Assembly (NCBI GenBank): GCA_038228695.1
Contig: JBBRPA010000051.1
Coordinates: forward strand, 1-24,885
Source of the DNA: DASVRZ01 sp038228695
Lineage (GTDB): Bacteria > Verrucomicrobiota > Verrucomicrobiia > Chthoniobacterales > DASVRZ01
Length of the DNA stretch: 24,885 nucleotides
Direction: 5' to 3'
In this document: positions 1-7,590 of the stretch, piece after piece
Position numbering within the stretch: the stretch's first letter is position 1
How the letters are laid out: each line of letters opens with the position of its first letter
Notes under the pieces: generated by a model
The model's database searches: none
Told to the model about the DNA's origin: nothing
The model's input: the letters and a program-made list of their open reading frames with translations, nothing else
Program-made: the position numbers and the translations under genes

Positions 1-116
1 CCTGCACAGCCCGACAACCCCCTCTTCGGCACTACATGCCCGGTTTCACCATCCTTCCTTCGTAGCTCCCTCGACGCACTTACGGACTGCTATGGTAAAC
101 TATTTTTCGACGATGA

Positions 117-338
117 CCAAACTGCGGAACTTGGGTTAACGCCAGCAAAGAAAATATCAAAAGCATCGTCAAGAACGACGGCAACGACGAGACGCTCCTC
201 GAGGGCCACGCCGGCATCGGAGTGGAATACCGCATCACTCGTAACTTCGGCGTATTTACAGACGGCCGCTGGACCGTGGTGGAAGACGGCCAAAACAACT
301 TTGGTTCGGTGCGCACCGGATTTCGGTTCGCGTTCTAA
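117..338 (+). pseudogene. C-terminal fragment of an outer-membrane beta-barrel protein, 5' part missing or frame-broken
   Basis: The frame ending at the TAA at 336-338 reads as the last strands of an outer-membrane barrel. It has alternating polar and aromatic residues, the segment GIGVEYRITRNFGVFTDGRW, and a final strand ending GFRFAF with a C-terminal Phe, the usual BAM recognition residue. The frame is closed by a TGA at 114-116, and no start codon gives a sensible N-terminus. Bases 1-116 do not continue the barrel in any frame that I can recognise. The gene is therefore truncated, frameshifted or joined to unrelated DNA near 117-130. The barrel assignment rests on composition and the C-terminal signature. 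The specific family is unknown. Confidence 0.45.
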
Positions 339-358
339 TTTAACGGATATCCGTTGAC

Positions 359-396
359 AAAAAGCCGGGCTGCTTTCATGCGGTCCGGCCTTTTTG
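359..396. terminator. Bidirectional intrinsic terminator
   Basis: A5-GCCGG (359-368) pairs with CCGGC (385-389), which is followed by C and T5 (391-395). Each strand therefore has a GC stem followed by a U-run. It lies between the convergent barrel fragment and the metallopeptidase gene. The peptidase stop codon (376-378) falls inside the loop, so the last peptidase codons are part of the terminator. Confidence 0.75.
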
Positions 397-1434
397 TTTT
401 GAAGGCGGTCGGCTGTCTCCCGCACCTTTGCGAGTTACTTTTTTAGGAGGTTCGGGAGGCTCTTCCTCGGTCGAATAATATTCGGAATAATTCCGCACGA
501 TCTGCTCGAGATCGCGCCGCAGGTCCTTGTGAAAAGTGTTAGGCAGCGTTGGCTCAGAAACGATCGCCTTACAAAGTTCGATCAATCCGACGTAGTCGCT
601 GTAGGAGACATACTCGCGCACGATCTGCGTACTCGGAGAGCAATTGTGGTAGTTCGCCAAAGCCACGCAGAGCGCGCCGGTGCGAAACCCGAAATTTTGG
701 TAGGCTGTGCCTTCGCAAGTGCCGCCGGTCATGAGGCAACGCTGGTGGAGTATTTTCTTTTTCTTCGCGAGGAGCGTGAGCTGAAGCGTGACTTCGGCGT
801 CGAAGATTGAGGATCGGTCGCCGACCCGGATGATGGGGCCGCCGCCGATTTTGGCCGGGGGCTTCTCAGCGCTGGTCTCAATCGAGAGCACCGTGATGTT
901 TTTCGGTAAAAACCGGGAGCGCGCCAGATGAATTGCGCCGATGAATCCAACCTCTTCGGCCCTGGTAAAGACGACCATTACCGAGGCGTTAACGGCCTCC
1001 TCGTCGAGGTCGCAAAGCATCGCCACCATCGCGGCGCAGCCGATCAAATCATCACAGGCTCGGCCATAAATTTTGTCGTCTTTGACGTCGTAAGCGGGCA
1101 GGTTCCACATGCCGAATTCGCCATAGGACTGGACGGTGCCCTTGTCGAGAAACTCCTTTTTGATGCCGCCGAGAAAGGTCATCTCGCCTGGCTCCGCTCC
1201 GGGTTTCTGGACCCAGCCGGGGTGATCCATGTGGACGCTGAAGGCAAATTTCGGCCGCACATTTCCGCGGTTGTAGCGGGCGATGAGATTACCGAAGGAA
1301 TCCTCCTGCAACGTGACGTAGCGCAGTTTTTCCAGATGCGACCGGATTTCCGTTCTGACTAGGCCCTCGTGAAATGGAGCCGTGGGCTGAGAAAGGAGGG
1401 AGCGAGTGAGGCGATTGAGCTTTTCCTTGTGCAT
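376..1434 (-). CDS. M42-like (glutamyl aminopeptidase/endoglucanase family) metallopeptidase
   Basis: Cytoplasmic di-metal aminopeptidase fold, 352 residues from the chosen start. Candidate metal and catalytic residues follow the family order: His68-x-Asp70 in SVHMDH, Asp128 in RACDDLIG, Glu160-Glu161 in TRAEEVGFIGA (general base plus ligand), an acidic residue in SIETS near 186, and His263 in ANYHNC. Family members trim N-terminal residues from peptides; the substrate here is unknown. The frame stays open upstream to 1686, but that would run through the divergent acyltransferase gene and gives an Arg-rich N-terminus. The ATG at 1432-1434 (MHKEKLNRL) gives a normal start, although no Shine-Dalgarno is visible. 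A charged Pro/Lys-rich tail of about 30 residues ends the protein inside the terminator. An M28/M20-like assignment is the alternative. Confidence 0.85.
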   Translation of the reverse strand: MHKEKLNRLTRSLLSQPTAPFHEGLVRTEIRSHLEKLRYVTLQEDSFGNLIARYNRGNVRPKFAFSVHMDHPGWVQKPGAEPGEMTFLGGIKKEFLDKGTVQSYGEFGMWNLPAYDVKDDKIYGRACDDLIGCAAMVAMLCDLDEEAVNASVMVVFTRAEEVGFIGAIHLARSRFLPKNITVLSIETSAEKPPAKIGGGPIIRVGDRSSIFDAEVTLQLTLLAKKKKILHQRCLMTGGTCEGTAYQNFGFRTGALCVALANYHNCSPSTQIVREYVSYSDYVGLIELCKAIVSEPTLPNTFHKDLRRDLEQIVRNYSEYYSTEEEPPEPPKKVTRKGAGDSRPPSKQKGRTA

Positions 1435-1466
1435 CGGAAGGTTTGCAGGCGAAATGAGTGTAACAC

Positions 1467-2423
1467 ATGCATTCATATTGGAAGAAAATTCGGCACCGGC
1501 TCGAAGTTGCTGGGATGCGAGTTTTTGTCTTCCTAGTTCCGAAGCTGAGCCGCCCTGCGTTGCTGAGTTTGGCAAATGTCGCCGGGGACCTTGTCCATGC
1601 GCTCGACCGTCGGGGCCGGACCGTCGCACTCGCCAATCTCGATGCCACCTACGGCGACCGCTATCTGCCCTCCGAGAAGGCAGCACTCGCGCGCCAATCC
1701 TTTCGCAATCTTGCCCAGACTTTCCTCGATCTATTCTGGGCGAAGAACCTCACCGCAGCTAATTTTCGTGATCTCGTCGATGTGAAAGGCTGGGAGGCTT
1801 TCGAGCGCACTCGGCGCGCCGGACAAGGTTGCCTGTTTTACTCCGGTCACCTCGGCAATTTCGAGTGGTTACCTCTCACCCTCAATCTCCTCGGCATCTA
1901 TCCGGTCGCCGTCGCCCAAGACATCAAAAATCCAGCAATCACGCCATTTTTCACTGCCGCACGCTCCGCTCAAGGCGCGGTTCTGATTCCGCAAAGCGGG
2001 TCGGTTCTCCGCATTCTGAAAGCGCTCAAACGCGGGGAGACCTGCGGATTTCTCACCGATCTCACTCTCAAACTCGATCAACCTGGGCACATCGTGGAGG
2101 CGTTCGGAATGAAAAAGTGGGTCACGAAAGTCCACGTCTCGATGAGCGCCCACACCGGTGCCCGCCTCGTGCCGCTGATGTTTCTGCCGATCGCGAATGG
2201 GCGATATGAATTCCGTTTTCTACCAGAGACCAAAATCACTTCAGAAATGACAGAGCAGCAGCTAGCGCAGTATTGCTGGGACCAACTCGAGGCCGGTATT
2301 CGCGAGCGACCCGAATGCTGGCTTTGGAATTACAAACATTGGCGCTACCGGCCCGAAGGAGCCACGGGCTATCCGTTCTACGCCCAAGCCAGCCAGAAAT
2401 TTCAGAAATTGCTCAAAGCTTAG
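1467..2423 (+). CDS. LpxL/HtrB-type lysophospholipid (lipid A) acyltransferase
   Basis: Inner-membrane enzyme that transfers a secondary acyl chain to lipid A or a related lipid. The 318-residue length is typical of the LpxL/LpxM family. The hallmark HX4E catalytic motif is His128 to Glu133 in SGHLGNFEW. Further family blocks are visible: FLTDLTLK, where relatives have a DQ-containing segment, FGMKKWVTK, and the closing LWNYKHWRYRP, matching the W-x-H-K-R-W block. A hydrophobic stretch at about 17-40 should anchor or dip into the membrane. The start (MHSYWKKI) is 32 bp from the divergent peptidase start, so both promoters must share that short gap. No Shine-Dalgarno is present. The acyl donor and position (LpxL versus LpxM role) cannot be told from sequence. 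Confidence 0.88.
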   Translation: MHSYWKKIRHRLEVAGMRVFVFLVPKLSRPALLSLANVAGDLVHALDRRGRTVALANLDATYGDRYLPSEKAALARQSFRNLAQTFLDLFWAKNLTAANFRDLVDVKGWEAFERTRRAGQGCLFYSGHLGNFEWLPLTLNLLGIYPVAVAQDIKNPAITPFFTAARSAQGAVLIPQSGSVLRILKALKRGETCGFLTDLTLKLDQPGHIVEAFGMKKWVTKVHVSMSAHTGARLVPLMFLPIANGRYEFRFLPETKITSEMTEQQLAQYCWDQLEAGIRERPECWLWNYKHWRYRPEGATGYPFYAQASQKFQKLLKA

Positions 2424-2452
2424 CTCCGCCAGCTAACCTACGAATTCGCGAG

Positions 2453-2482
2453 TTGACTACCCAAGTCTGGAAAACGTAACTT
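2453..2482 (+). promoter_or_regulatory. Possible sigma-70-type promoter for the ABC ATPase gene
   Basis: TTGACT (2453-2458) matches the -35 consensus in five of six positions. It is followed after 18 nt by the weak -10 TAACTT (2477-2482). It lies in the 130-bp gap upstream of the ATPase gene. The -10 is poor, so this is tentative. Confidence 0.3.
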
Positions 2483-2553
2483 ACCACTTTAACAGTCTGC
2501 CGATCGCCCATTGGCCGACTTAAATTCCCGGGCAAACCCTCAAATCCAAACTC

Positions 2554-3702
2554 ATGGCCAAAGTCTCCCTCAAAAAAGTCTTCAAAATCTACCCCGGCGA
2601 AAAAGGCAAAACCATCAAAGCCGTCCGGGATTTCAACCTCGAGGTCGAGGATCGCGAATTCGTCGTTTTTGTCGGTCCCTCCGGCTGCGGCAAATCCACC
2701 ACCCTGCGCATGATCGCCGGGCTCGAGGAAATCTCCGAGGGCCAGATTTCCATCGGCGATCGTGTGATTAACGATATTCCCCCAAAGGATCGCGACATCG
2801 CGATGGTCTTCCAAAATTATGCTCTCTATCCGCACATGAGCGTTTACGAAAACATGGCTTTCGGACTCAAGCTGCGAAAATATCCGAAAGCAGAAATCGA
2901 CAAGCGAGTCAAGGAGGCGGCCGCCATTTTAGGCATCACCGACTACCTCGATCGCAAACCCAAAGCCCTCTCCGGCGGCCAGCGCCAGCGTGTCGCCGTC
3001 GGTCGCGCCATCGTTCGCCAACCCAAAGTTTTTCTCTTCGACGAACCCCTCTCCAACCTCGACGCCAAGATGCGCGTGCAGATGCGCACCGAGATCATCA
3101 AACTCCACCAACGCCTCCAAGCCACCATGATTTATGTCACCCACGACCAAGTCGAGGCGATGACTATGGGCGACCGCATCGTGGTCATGGCCGCCGTCGA
3201 GGACAAGGCAACCGGCGACAAGGAAGGCGTCATCCAGCAAATCGACAAGCCGCTGAAAATCTATCACGAGCCCGTCAACCTTTTCGTAGCCGGTTTCCTC
3301 GGCAGCCCGCCGATGAATTTCATCCACGGCAAACTTCGCGAAAAAGGCGGCGCACTCATTTTCGAGGAAAACGAAAACGGCGCGATCAAGGTCCAATTCA
3401 CCGACCGACCGGCCGCGAAAGCGTTTGTTGATCAGGAAGTCATCCTTGGCGTTCGCCCAGAGGACGTGGAGCTAATTACTGGAACGATCAAACCGACCCC
3501 CGACTCTTTTCAGGCGATTGCCGACATCATCGAACCGATGGGCGCGGAAACTAACATCTATCTGCAAAGCGGCGTCCACACTGCGATCTGCCGGACGCAA
3601 TCCATTGTGGACAGTCGCGAAGTCGGGCACCGGATGATGTTCACGATCAACGCCGCCAAAGCTCACCTGTTCGATCCCGTCTCGACCAACCGGATTTACT
3701 GA
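2554..3702 (+). CDS. ugpC: ABC transporter ATP-binding protein, MalK/MsmX/UgpC type
   Basis: Cytoplasmic ATPase for carbohydrate or glycerol-phosphate importers. All nucleotide-binding motifs are intact in 382 residues: Walker A GPSGCGKST (41-49), Q-loop Gln87, signature LSGGQ (139-143), Walker B VFLFDE with Glu164, and H-loop His197. A C-terminal TOBE/OB regulatory domain follows (about 250-382, including GVRPEDVEL). Between the H-loop strand and the TOBE region, where relatives read VMNDGRIQQ, this protein carries about ten extra residues (AAVEDKATGDKEGVIQQ). No permease or binding-protein gene is adjacent. It may therefore be a shared ATPase serving several importers, as MsmX does; that is inference. 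The leader before the ATG is A/C-rich without a Shine-Dalgarno. The symbol denotes the family, not a proven substrate. Confidence 0.92.
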   Translation: MAKVSLKKVFKIYPGEKGKTIKAVRDFNLEVEDREFVVFVGPSGCGKSTTLRMIAGLEEISEGQISIGDRVINDIPPKDRDIAMVFQNYALYPHMSVYENMAFGLKLRKYPKAEIDKRVKEAAAILGITDYLDRKPKALSGGQRQRVAVGRAIVRQPKVFLFDEPLSNLDAKMRVQMRTEIIKLHQRLQATMIYVTHDQVEAMTMGDRIVVMAAVEDKATGDKEGVIQQIDKPLKIYHEPVNLFVAGFLGSPPMNFIHGKLREKGGALIFEENENGAIKVQFTDRPAAKAFVDQEVILGVRPEDVELITGTIKPTPDSFQAIADIIEPMGAETNIYLQSGVHTAICRTQSIVDSREVGHRMMFTINAAKAHLFDPVSTNRIY

Positions 3703-3718
3703 CCGGATTTACTGACCG
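3689..3718 (+). repeat. 13-bp tandem duplication across the ATPase stop codon
   Basis: ACCGGATTTACTG occurs at 3689-3701 and again at 3702-3714, followed by a partial third ACCG. The TGA stop of the ATPase gene (3700-3702) sits at the junction. The second copy is downstream of the stop, so the protein end is unchanged. It looks like a replication-slippage duplication. Confidence 0.9.
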
Positions 3719-3730
3719 CAGCCAAGGCTA

Positions 3731-3943
3731 CTACGTCGTGCTGGCGTGCGTCGCGCTCACCAAAACGTCAGAGAGCAGAGCAGTAAACGTGTCCAGCCCA
3801 GTGCTCGGGACAATGATGGTATTGCGACGGCCATGGGCTTCCTCCGTGATGCGTAAAAAACGCCCACGTTCGTTTTCACGATACTCGATGAAAAAATGCT
3901 TCCGTTCCACCTGCAGCTCGCGCGATGCAATTACGTTGTCCAT
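3731..3943 (-). CDS. Small PUR-domain (Pur-alpha-like) DNA/RNA-binding protein
   Basis: A 70-residue protein that looks like a single PUR repeat. A basic strand (ELQVERKHFFIEYREN, about 9-24) is followed by the signature GRFLRITE (27-34), a basic hairpin (HGRRNTIIVP) and an amphipathic helix (GLDTFTALLSDVL). This strand-strand-GRFLxIxE-strand-helix order matches Pur-alpha, bacterial DUF3276 proteins and the one-repeat BpuR of Borrelia, which bind single-stranded DNA or RNA and can act as regulators. Single-repeat members normally dimerise. The gene follows the LOG gene on the same strand across a 154-bp gap holding a large inverted repeat, and is convergent with the ATPase gene (28-bp gap). 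Function in this organism is inferred from the fold only. Confidence 0.72.
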   Translation of the reverse strand: MDNVIASRELQVERKHFFIEYRENERGRFLRITEEAHGRRNTIIVPSTGLDTFTALLSDVLVSATHASTT

Positions 3944-4035
3944 TCGGATGAGACCCTTTTGTTTCCTGCCACCTTATTTGCCATAAATTACTTCACTGGC
4001 AAAGGTCTTTTTTTACAAACCCGCCCAGCGGTCAG

Positions 4036-4097
4036 GGTAGAACTAGCTTCCGGCTTATTTTCCGCGATCAAACTGCAAGCTGGAAGCTTGTTCTACC
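4036..4097. repeat. REP-like inverted repeat (16-bp arms) between the LOG and PUR genes
   Basis: GGTAGAACTAGCTTCC (4036-4051) and GGAAGCTTGTTCTACC (4082-4097) are reverse complements with one mismatch and enclose a 30-nt spacer. The right arm overlaps a second small palindrome, CAAGCT-GGA-AGCTTG. The right arm ends directly at the LOG stop codon (4098-4100). A folded transcript would make a long hairpin that could end or protect the LOG mRNA. The architecture resembles REP/BIME elements. There is only one copy in this window, so family membership is not proven. Confidence 0.75.
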
Positions 4098-5189
4098 TTA
4101 TTGTTCCGCAAAATCGGCGTCGTTGACCGCGTCAATCAGAAGCCGAAGCCGTCCGAAATTCCGGCGGTGCGGACAAAAGACGAGTCGCGGGAGATGCGCG
4201 ATCTCCTTCTCTGCAGCTTCGACCTCCAGCGCGGAGCCTTGGGTGATTTTTTCGCCCTGCAGGAGATCGGAAAATTCCTTCTCCATCGCTTCGATCGTGG
4301 ATTGGGCGATCGCCCGGCGCAATCGCAGCACCAACTGATGTCCAACCCAGCGGAACGAATGGAAGTTACTGTAAAATTTCACGATCTCCGCCACCGCCGC
4401 ATCCACGCTGTCCATCACTTTGAAAAGGTGAAAATCGTCCGCTGAAACAAGTCCCCGGGCGAGCAAATGGGTGCGCATAAAGCTAACCATTCGCTCCCAA
4501 AAATCATCGCCCGGACGGTTTATCAGGACCACCGGCAGGAGTCGCGCCTTGCCCGTTTGCATGAGGGTGAGGCACTCGAAGGTCTCATCCATCGTGCCGA
4601 TTCCACCGGGGAAACAAGCCAAGGCGTGAGTCTCTTTGACGAAGTTGAGCTTGCGGGTGAAGAAATAATTGAAGTTGATCAGCTTGGCGTCGCCCTCGAT
4701 GAAGCGGTTGGCTTTTTGCTCGAAGGGCAGCCGGATGTTCAATCCGAAGCTATGCTCGCGACCCGCGCCTTCGTTCGCCGCGCCCATGATGCCGTCCCCG
4801 CCTCCAGTGATGACCATGAACTGGTGCGCGACCATTTTCTGGGCAAAATCGACCGCGCACAGGTAGTTCTCGTCGGTGTCGGGCGTGCGGGCGGAGCCGA
4901 AAACCGCGACCTTCCGCAAGCCCTCGTAGGGAGCGAAAACTTTCGCCGCGTAACGCAATTCCTTGAGCGAACGATTGAAAAGCTTTAAGTCCGCTTCCGA
5001 GATTTCCGGGTCGGCCATGCGCAGGGCGGTGCCGATCATTTCCTCGACCAGCCACGGGCTTTTTCCTCCGCCCCAGTCGGCGACAAGTTGTCGAATCCGC
5101 GCGTCAAACTCCGGTTTCCCGGTCGCGTTGTGGTTTCGCGACGCGTGGTGGTGGCTGGTCCCGATAAAATCCTGCACGCACCGAATCAA
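4098..5189 (-). CDS. LOG-family protein (nucleoside 5'-monophosphate phosphoribohydrolase / Rossmann nucleotide-binding)
   Basis: Rossmann-fold enzyme of the LOG/YgdH (PpnN) type, whose members cleave the N-glycosidic bond of nucleoside monophosphates. The 363 residues contain KVAVFGSARTP (93-103), the nucleotide-binding VITGGGDGIMGAANEGA (126-142), a conserved Arg in FFTRKLNFVK, and the hallmark PGGIGTMDE (194-202) with the catalytic Glu. The protein is longer than the roughly 200-residue minimal LOG proteins. It has an N-terminal helical extension of about 90 residues and a C-terminal region of about 100 residues ending in a His/Arg-rich segment. This places it nearer the large PpnN-like members. 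It is divergent from the fumarylacetoacetase-family gene (49 bp). The exact substrate is not deducible. Confidence 0.87.
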   Translation of the reverse strand: MIRCVQDFIGTSHHHASRNHNATGKPEFDARIRQLVADWGGGKSPWLVEEMIGTALRMADPEISEADLKLFNRSLKELRYAAKVFAPYEGLRKVAVFGSARTPDTDENYLCAVDFAQKMVAHQFMVITGGGDGIMGAANEGAGREHSFGLNIRLPFEQKANRFIEGDAKLINFNYFFTRKLNFVKETHALACFPGGIGTMDETFECLTLMQTGKARLLPVVLINRPGDDFWERMVSFMRTHLLARGLVSADDFHLFKVMDSVDAAVAEIVKFYSNFHSFRWVGHQLVLRLRRAIAQSTIEAMEKEFSDLLQGEKITQGSALEVEAAEKEIAHLPRLVFCPHRRNFGRLRLLIDAVNDADFAEQ

Positions 5190-5238
5190 TCGCGATTTCC
5201 GGTGAAACGCACGGAAATTCTGATACGATCGGCTTCCG

Positions 5239-6051
5239 ATGAGAATAGTTCGTTACGCAGACGCGACCGGTCGCACAGGGCACGGTGTGGAGCACGCTGG
5301 AGGCCGCGTCACCCGGATGGTCGGCGATCTGCTGGGCGAATTCCACGACAGCGGGGAAGACGTCGAAGTCGCCCAAATTCTCGCACCGATCGTGCCCGCG
5401 GCCATTCTCTGCATCGGGTTAAACTATCGCCTGCACGCCAAGGAAACGGGCGCTCCCTTTCCGCAATGGCCCATCCTTTTCTCCAAGGGAATTGGTACGT
5501 TGCAAAATCCGGGCGGGCCAATTCTCATCCCCACTCATCTCCCGAGCGACGAGGTTGATTATGAAGGCGAACTCGCGGTGGTGATCGGCCGGGGCGGAAA
5601 AAATATCCCTCGCTCCCGCGCCCTCGAGCATGTGCTCGGCTATACCTGCGGGAACGACGTTAGCGCGCGCGATTGGCAGAAAAAATTCGGCGGCAGCCAG
5701 TGGTGTAGAGGAAAAAGCTTCGACACCTTCTGTCCGCTCGGCCCGGTCCTAGTCACGACCGACGAGATTCCCGATCCGAACGCGCTCCGCCTTCAGACCA
5801 TTCTCAACGGAGAAACGGTGCAAGACTCGAACACGGGCGATATGATTTTCGACGTTCCCGCGCTGATCGAATTTCTCAGCGGCAGCACGACACTTTTTCC
5901 CGGCACGGTTATTTTGACTGGCACACCGAACGGCGTTGGCATGGCCCGCAAGCCACCCCTCTGGCTAAAACCTGGGGACGAAATCACGGTTGAAATCGAG
6001 CGCATCGGACGGCTGACTAATCCCGTTGCCGCAGAAAGGGCTGCGTCGTGA
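5239..6051 (+). CDS. Fumarylacetoacetate hydrolase (FAH) family protein
   Basis: Metal-dependent hydrolase, decarboxylase or isomerase of the FAH superfamily, which acts on beta-diketone or 2-oxo-acid intermediates. In 270 residues the family metal ligands are visible: Glu109 and Glu111 in DYEGELAVVIG and Asp140 in CGNDVSARD. The GLNY start of the core domain (60-63) and the GTPNGVG turn near the C-terminus are also present. This is the usual size of acylpyruvate-hydrolase-like members. The short N-terminal region (about 1-55) is the variable domain. The stop overlaps the GTG start of the next gene by 4 nt (GTGA), so the two are translationally coupled. No aromatic-degradation genes are nearby, so a housekeeping oxaloacetate or acylpyruvate role is more likely; that is inference. 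Confidence 0.88.
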   Translation: MRIVRYADATGRTGHGVEHAGGRVTRMVGDLLGEFHDSGEDVEVAQILAPIVPAAILCIGLNYRLHAKETGAPFPQWPILFSKGIGTLQNPGGPILIPTHLPSDEVDYEGELAVVIGRGGKNIPRSRALEHVLGYTCGNDVSARDWQKKFGGSQWCRGKSFDTFCPLGPVLVTTDEIPDPNALRLQTILNGETVQDSNTGDMIFDVPALIEFLSGSTTLFPGTVILTGTPNGVGMARKPPLWLKPGDEITVEIERIGRLTNPVAAERAAS

Positions 6052-7580
6052 AGAGGTTCGTCTACGTTGCGCTGCTGCTGCTCTCCGGCCTTCCTGCGCA
6101 GGCCCGGGAACCGCTCCCACCAGACCTCAACCGCGTCACCGCAGAACTGGCCGCGCCACCGATCGAGGGCACGGTGTCGATCGGCGTTTTCGACAAAACA
6201 GGGAAGTGTGTGCGCGTGCTTTACAAAAACACCGTGCAAGATCGCATCCCCGCCGCGCTCAACGGCTATCTCGTGACGTGGGATGGGAAAAACGATGCCG
6301 GAATGTTAGTAGAGAAAGGGGAATACGAAATTCGCGGGGTGACGGTGGGCGACGTGACCATCGAGGGTGAAGCCTGGCACTTCAACGACTGGCACACCGA
6401 TTCCGCCGAAAGAAATCCCTCGCAGATCGCTGCCGTCCGTTTGCTGGAGAACGGAGATTTCGTGATCCTCGATCCCGCTGGGTGGCTCTTTCGCTATCAC
6501 TTCGACGGCCAACTCGCTTGGAGCACGCCGGTGCCCGAAGAGTCCTTTGGATTGGCGGTGCTGGCCGATCGAGTATGCGTCTGTAGTCCGCGCAAAGTGG
6601 TTTGCGTCGATCTGGAAACAGGGTCGGCCAGCGAACCCTCTCCCACCATCAGTGGCCTGATTTCCCTAGCATCATCGAACGATGCCCTTCTTGGCATCAT
6701 CGACGGCAACCTGATTCGTTTCGATCCGGTCAGCCTCGAACCCGCCCCAGTCGCGATCATTCCAACGGGTGCCCGTCTGCTCGCCGTCCGCAGCGGTACC
6801 GTGATCGTCTCCGACGGGACGGATGTCTTCAAAAATGTTACGGGACAATTTGAGAAACTATCACTGCCTCCGCACGGGCCCATTACGTGGCTAGCGATCG
6901 GCATCGAGTCCACTTTTTGGGTTTCGACAGTGGATGCGACACTGACCCAGTTTGATTTGAACGGCAACGCACGGCGCGGTCTCGACGCGGAGGGCGAGGA
7001 TGCGTTTACCGCGTTCGATGTCAGTCGCGATGACCGGCGGATCGCGTTGGTTAGTATCCAAAAAAAACGCCTCCGCTTACGCCTCCTCGAACCGGCACCC
7101 TCCACCACGCCGGATGTGTCGCTTTGGAAAACCACCTTGCAACGGGATCTCGAGCCGTGCGCTTCCTTCGGAATTGATCCGGCCACCGGCGAACTTGTCG
7201 CAATCGGCGAACTGCCGCGCGAAAGGACCGCGACGGTTTCGTTGATCGAAAATCCGCTTTTCCCGGGGCGAAAAGATTCGCTCGAAATGACGGCATCCGC
7301 GTTACCCAATGGCGTCTGGCTAGCAACGTCGGGAGGGCTGCCGCTGGTTCCCATCGCCGCGAACCTCACCTCGCAACGAATCGTGCTGGTCTGGAAAAAC
7401 AAGTCGGCTGCCTTTCGTTGCTACTTGGAGAACAGCGGCGCGGTGGCCGAGTTTTCCATCAGAGGACTTGCCAACATGATGCAGTTTTCTAGTGGAAAAC
7501 TTCAATGGCCACCCGGTCCCCGCCAAGCCGCCGACGAAAAAAATGTTCCTTCCAACGAACCTGCTCCCACTCCTGAATAA
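6048..7580 (+). CDS. Exported protein with FlgD-Ig-like domain and beta-propeller-like repeats, function unknown
   Basis: 510 residues. An N-terminal signal peptide (MKRFVYVALLLLSGLPAQA, cleavage near residue 19) indicates export. Residues about 40-105 resemble the Ig-like domain of FlgD-type proteins: VSIGVFDKTGKCVRVL, then WDGKNDAGMLVEKGEYEIRGV, the WDGxxxxG..vxxGxY pattern. The remainder is rich in short beta-strand units such as GDFVILDPAGWLFRY and LTQFDLNGNARRGL, suggesting a propeller-like fold without a named family. The tail is Pro-rich. It uses a GTG start overlapping the upstream stop (GTGA), with AAAGGG about 8 nt upstream as a possible ribosome-binding site. It sits between the FAH-family gene and valS with 10 bp to the latter. 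I do not recognise a specific function. Confidence 0.75.
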   Translation: MKRFVYVALLLLSGLPAQAREPLPPDLNRVTAELAAPPIEGTVSIGVFDKTGKCVRVLYKNTVQDRIPAALNGYLVTWDGKNDAGMLVEKGEYEIRGVTVGDVTIEGEAWHFNDWHTDSAERNPSQIAAVRLLENGDFVILDPAGWLFRYHFDGQLAWSTPVPEESFGLAVLADRVCVCSPRKVVCVDLETGSASEPSPTISGLISLASSNDALLGIIDGNLIRFDPVSLEPAPVAIIPTGARLLAVRSGTVIVSDGTDVFKNVTGQFEKLSLPPHGPITWLAIGIESTFWVSTVDATLTQFDLNGNARRGLDAEGEDAFTAFDVSRDDRRIALVSIQKKRLRLRLLEPAPSTTPDVSLWKTTLQRDLEPCASFGIDPATGELVAIGELPRERTATVSLIENPLFPGRKDSLEMTASALPNGVWLATSGGLPLVPIAANLTSQRIVLVWKNKSAAFRCYLENSGAVAEFSIRGLANMMQFSSGKLQWPPGPRQAADEKNVPSNEPAPTPE

Positions 7581-7590
7581 CTTCTAACTT

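Noticed and set aside
1435..1686. Longer N-terminus for the M42-like peptidase
   Set aside because: It would overlap the divergent acyltransferase gene by about 220 bp and is Arg/Ser-rich without family similarity. The ATG at 1434 fits better.
6497..7402. 301-codon minus-strand open frame opposite the secreted FlgD-Ig-like gene
   Set aside because: It is Ser/Arg-rich low-complexity translation typical of an antisense frame. The plus-strand protein has a signal peptide and operon context.
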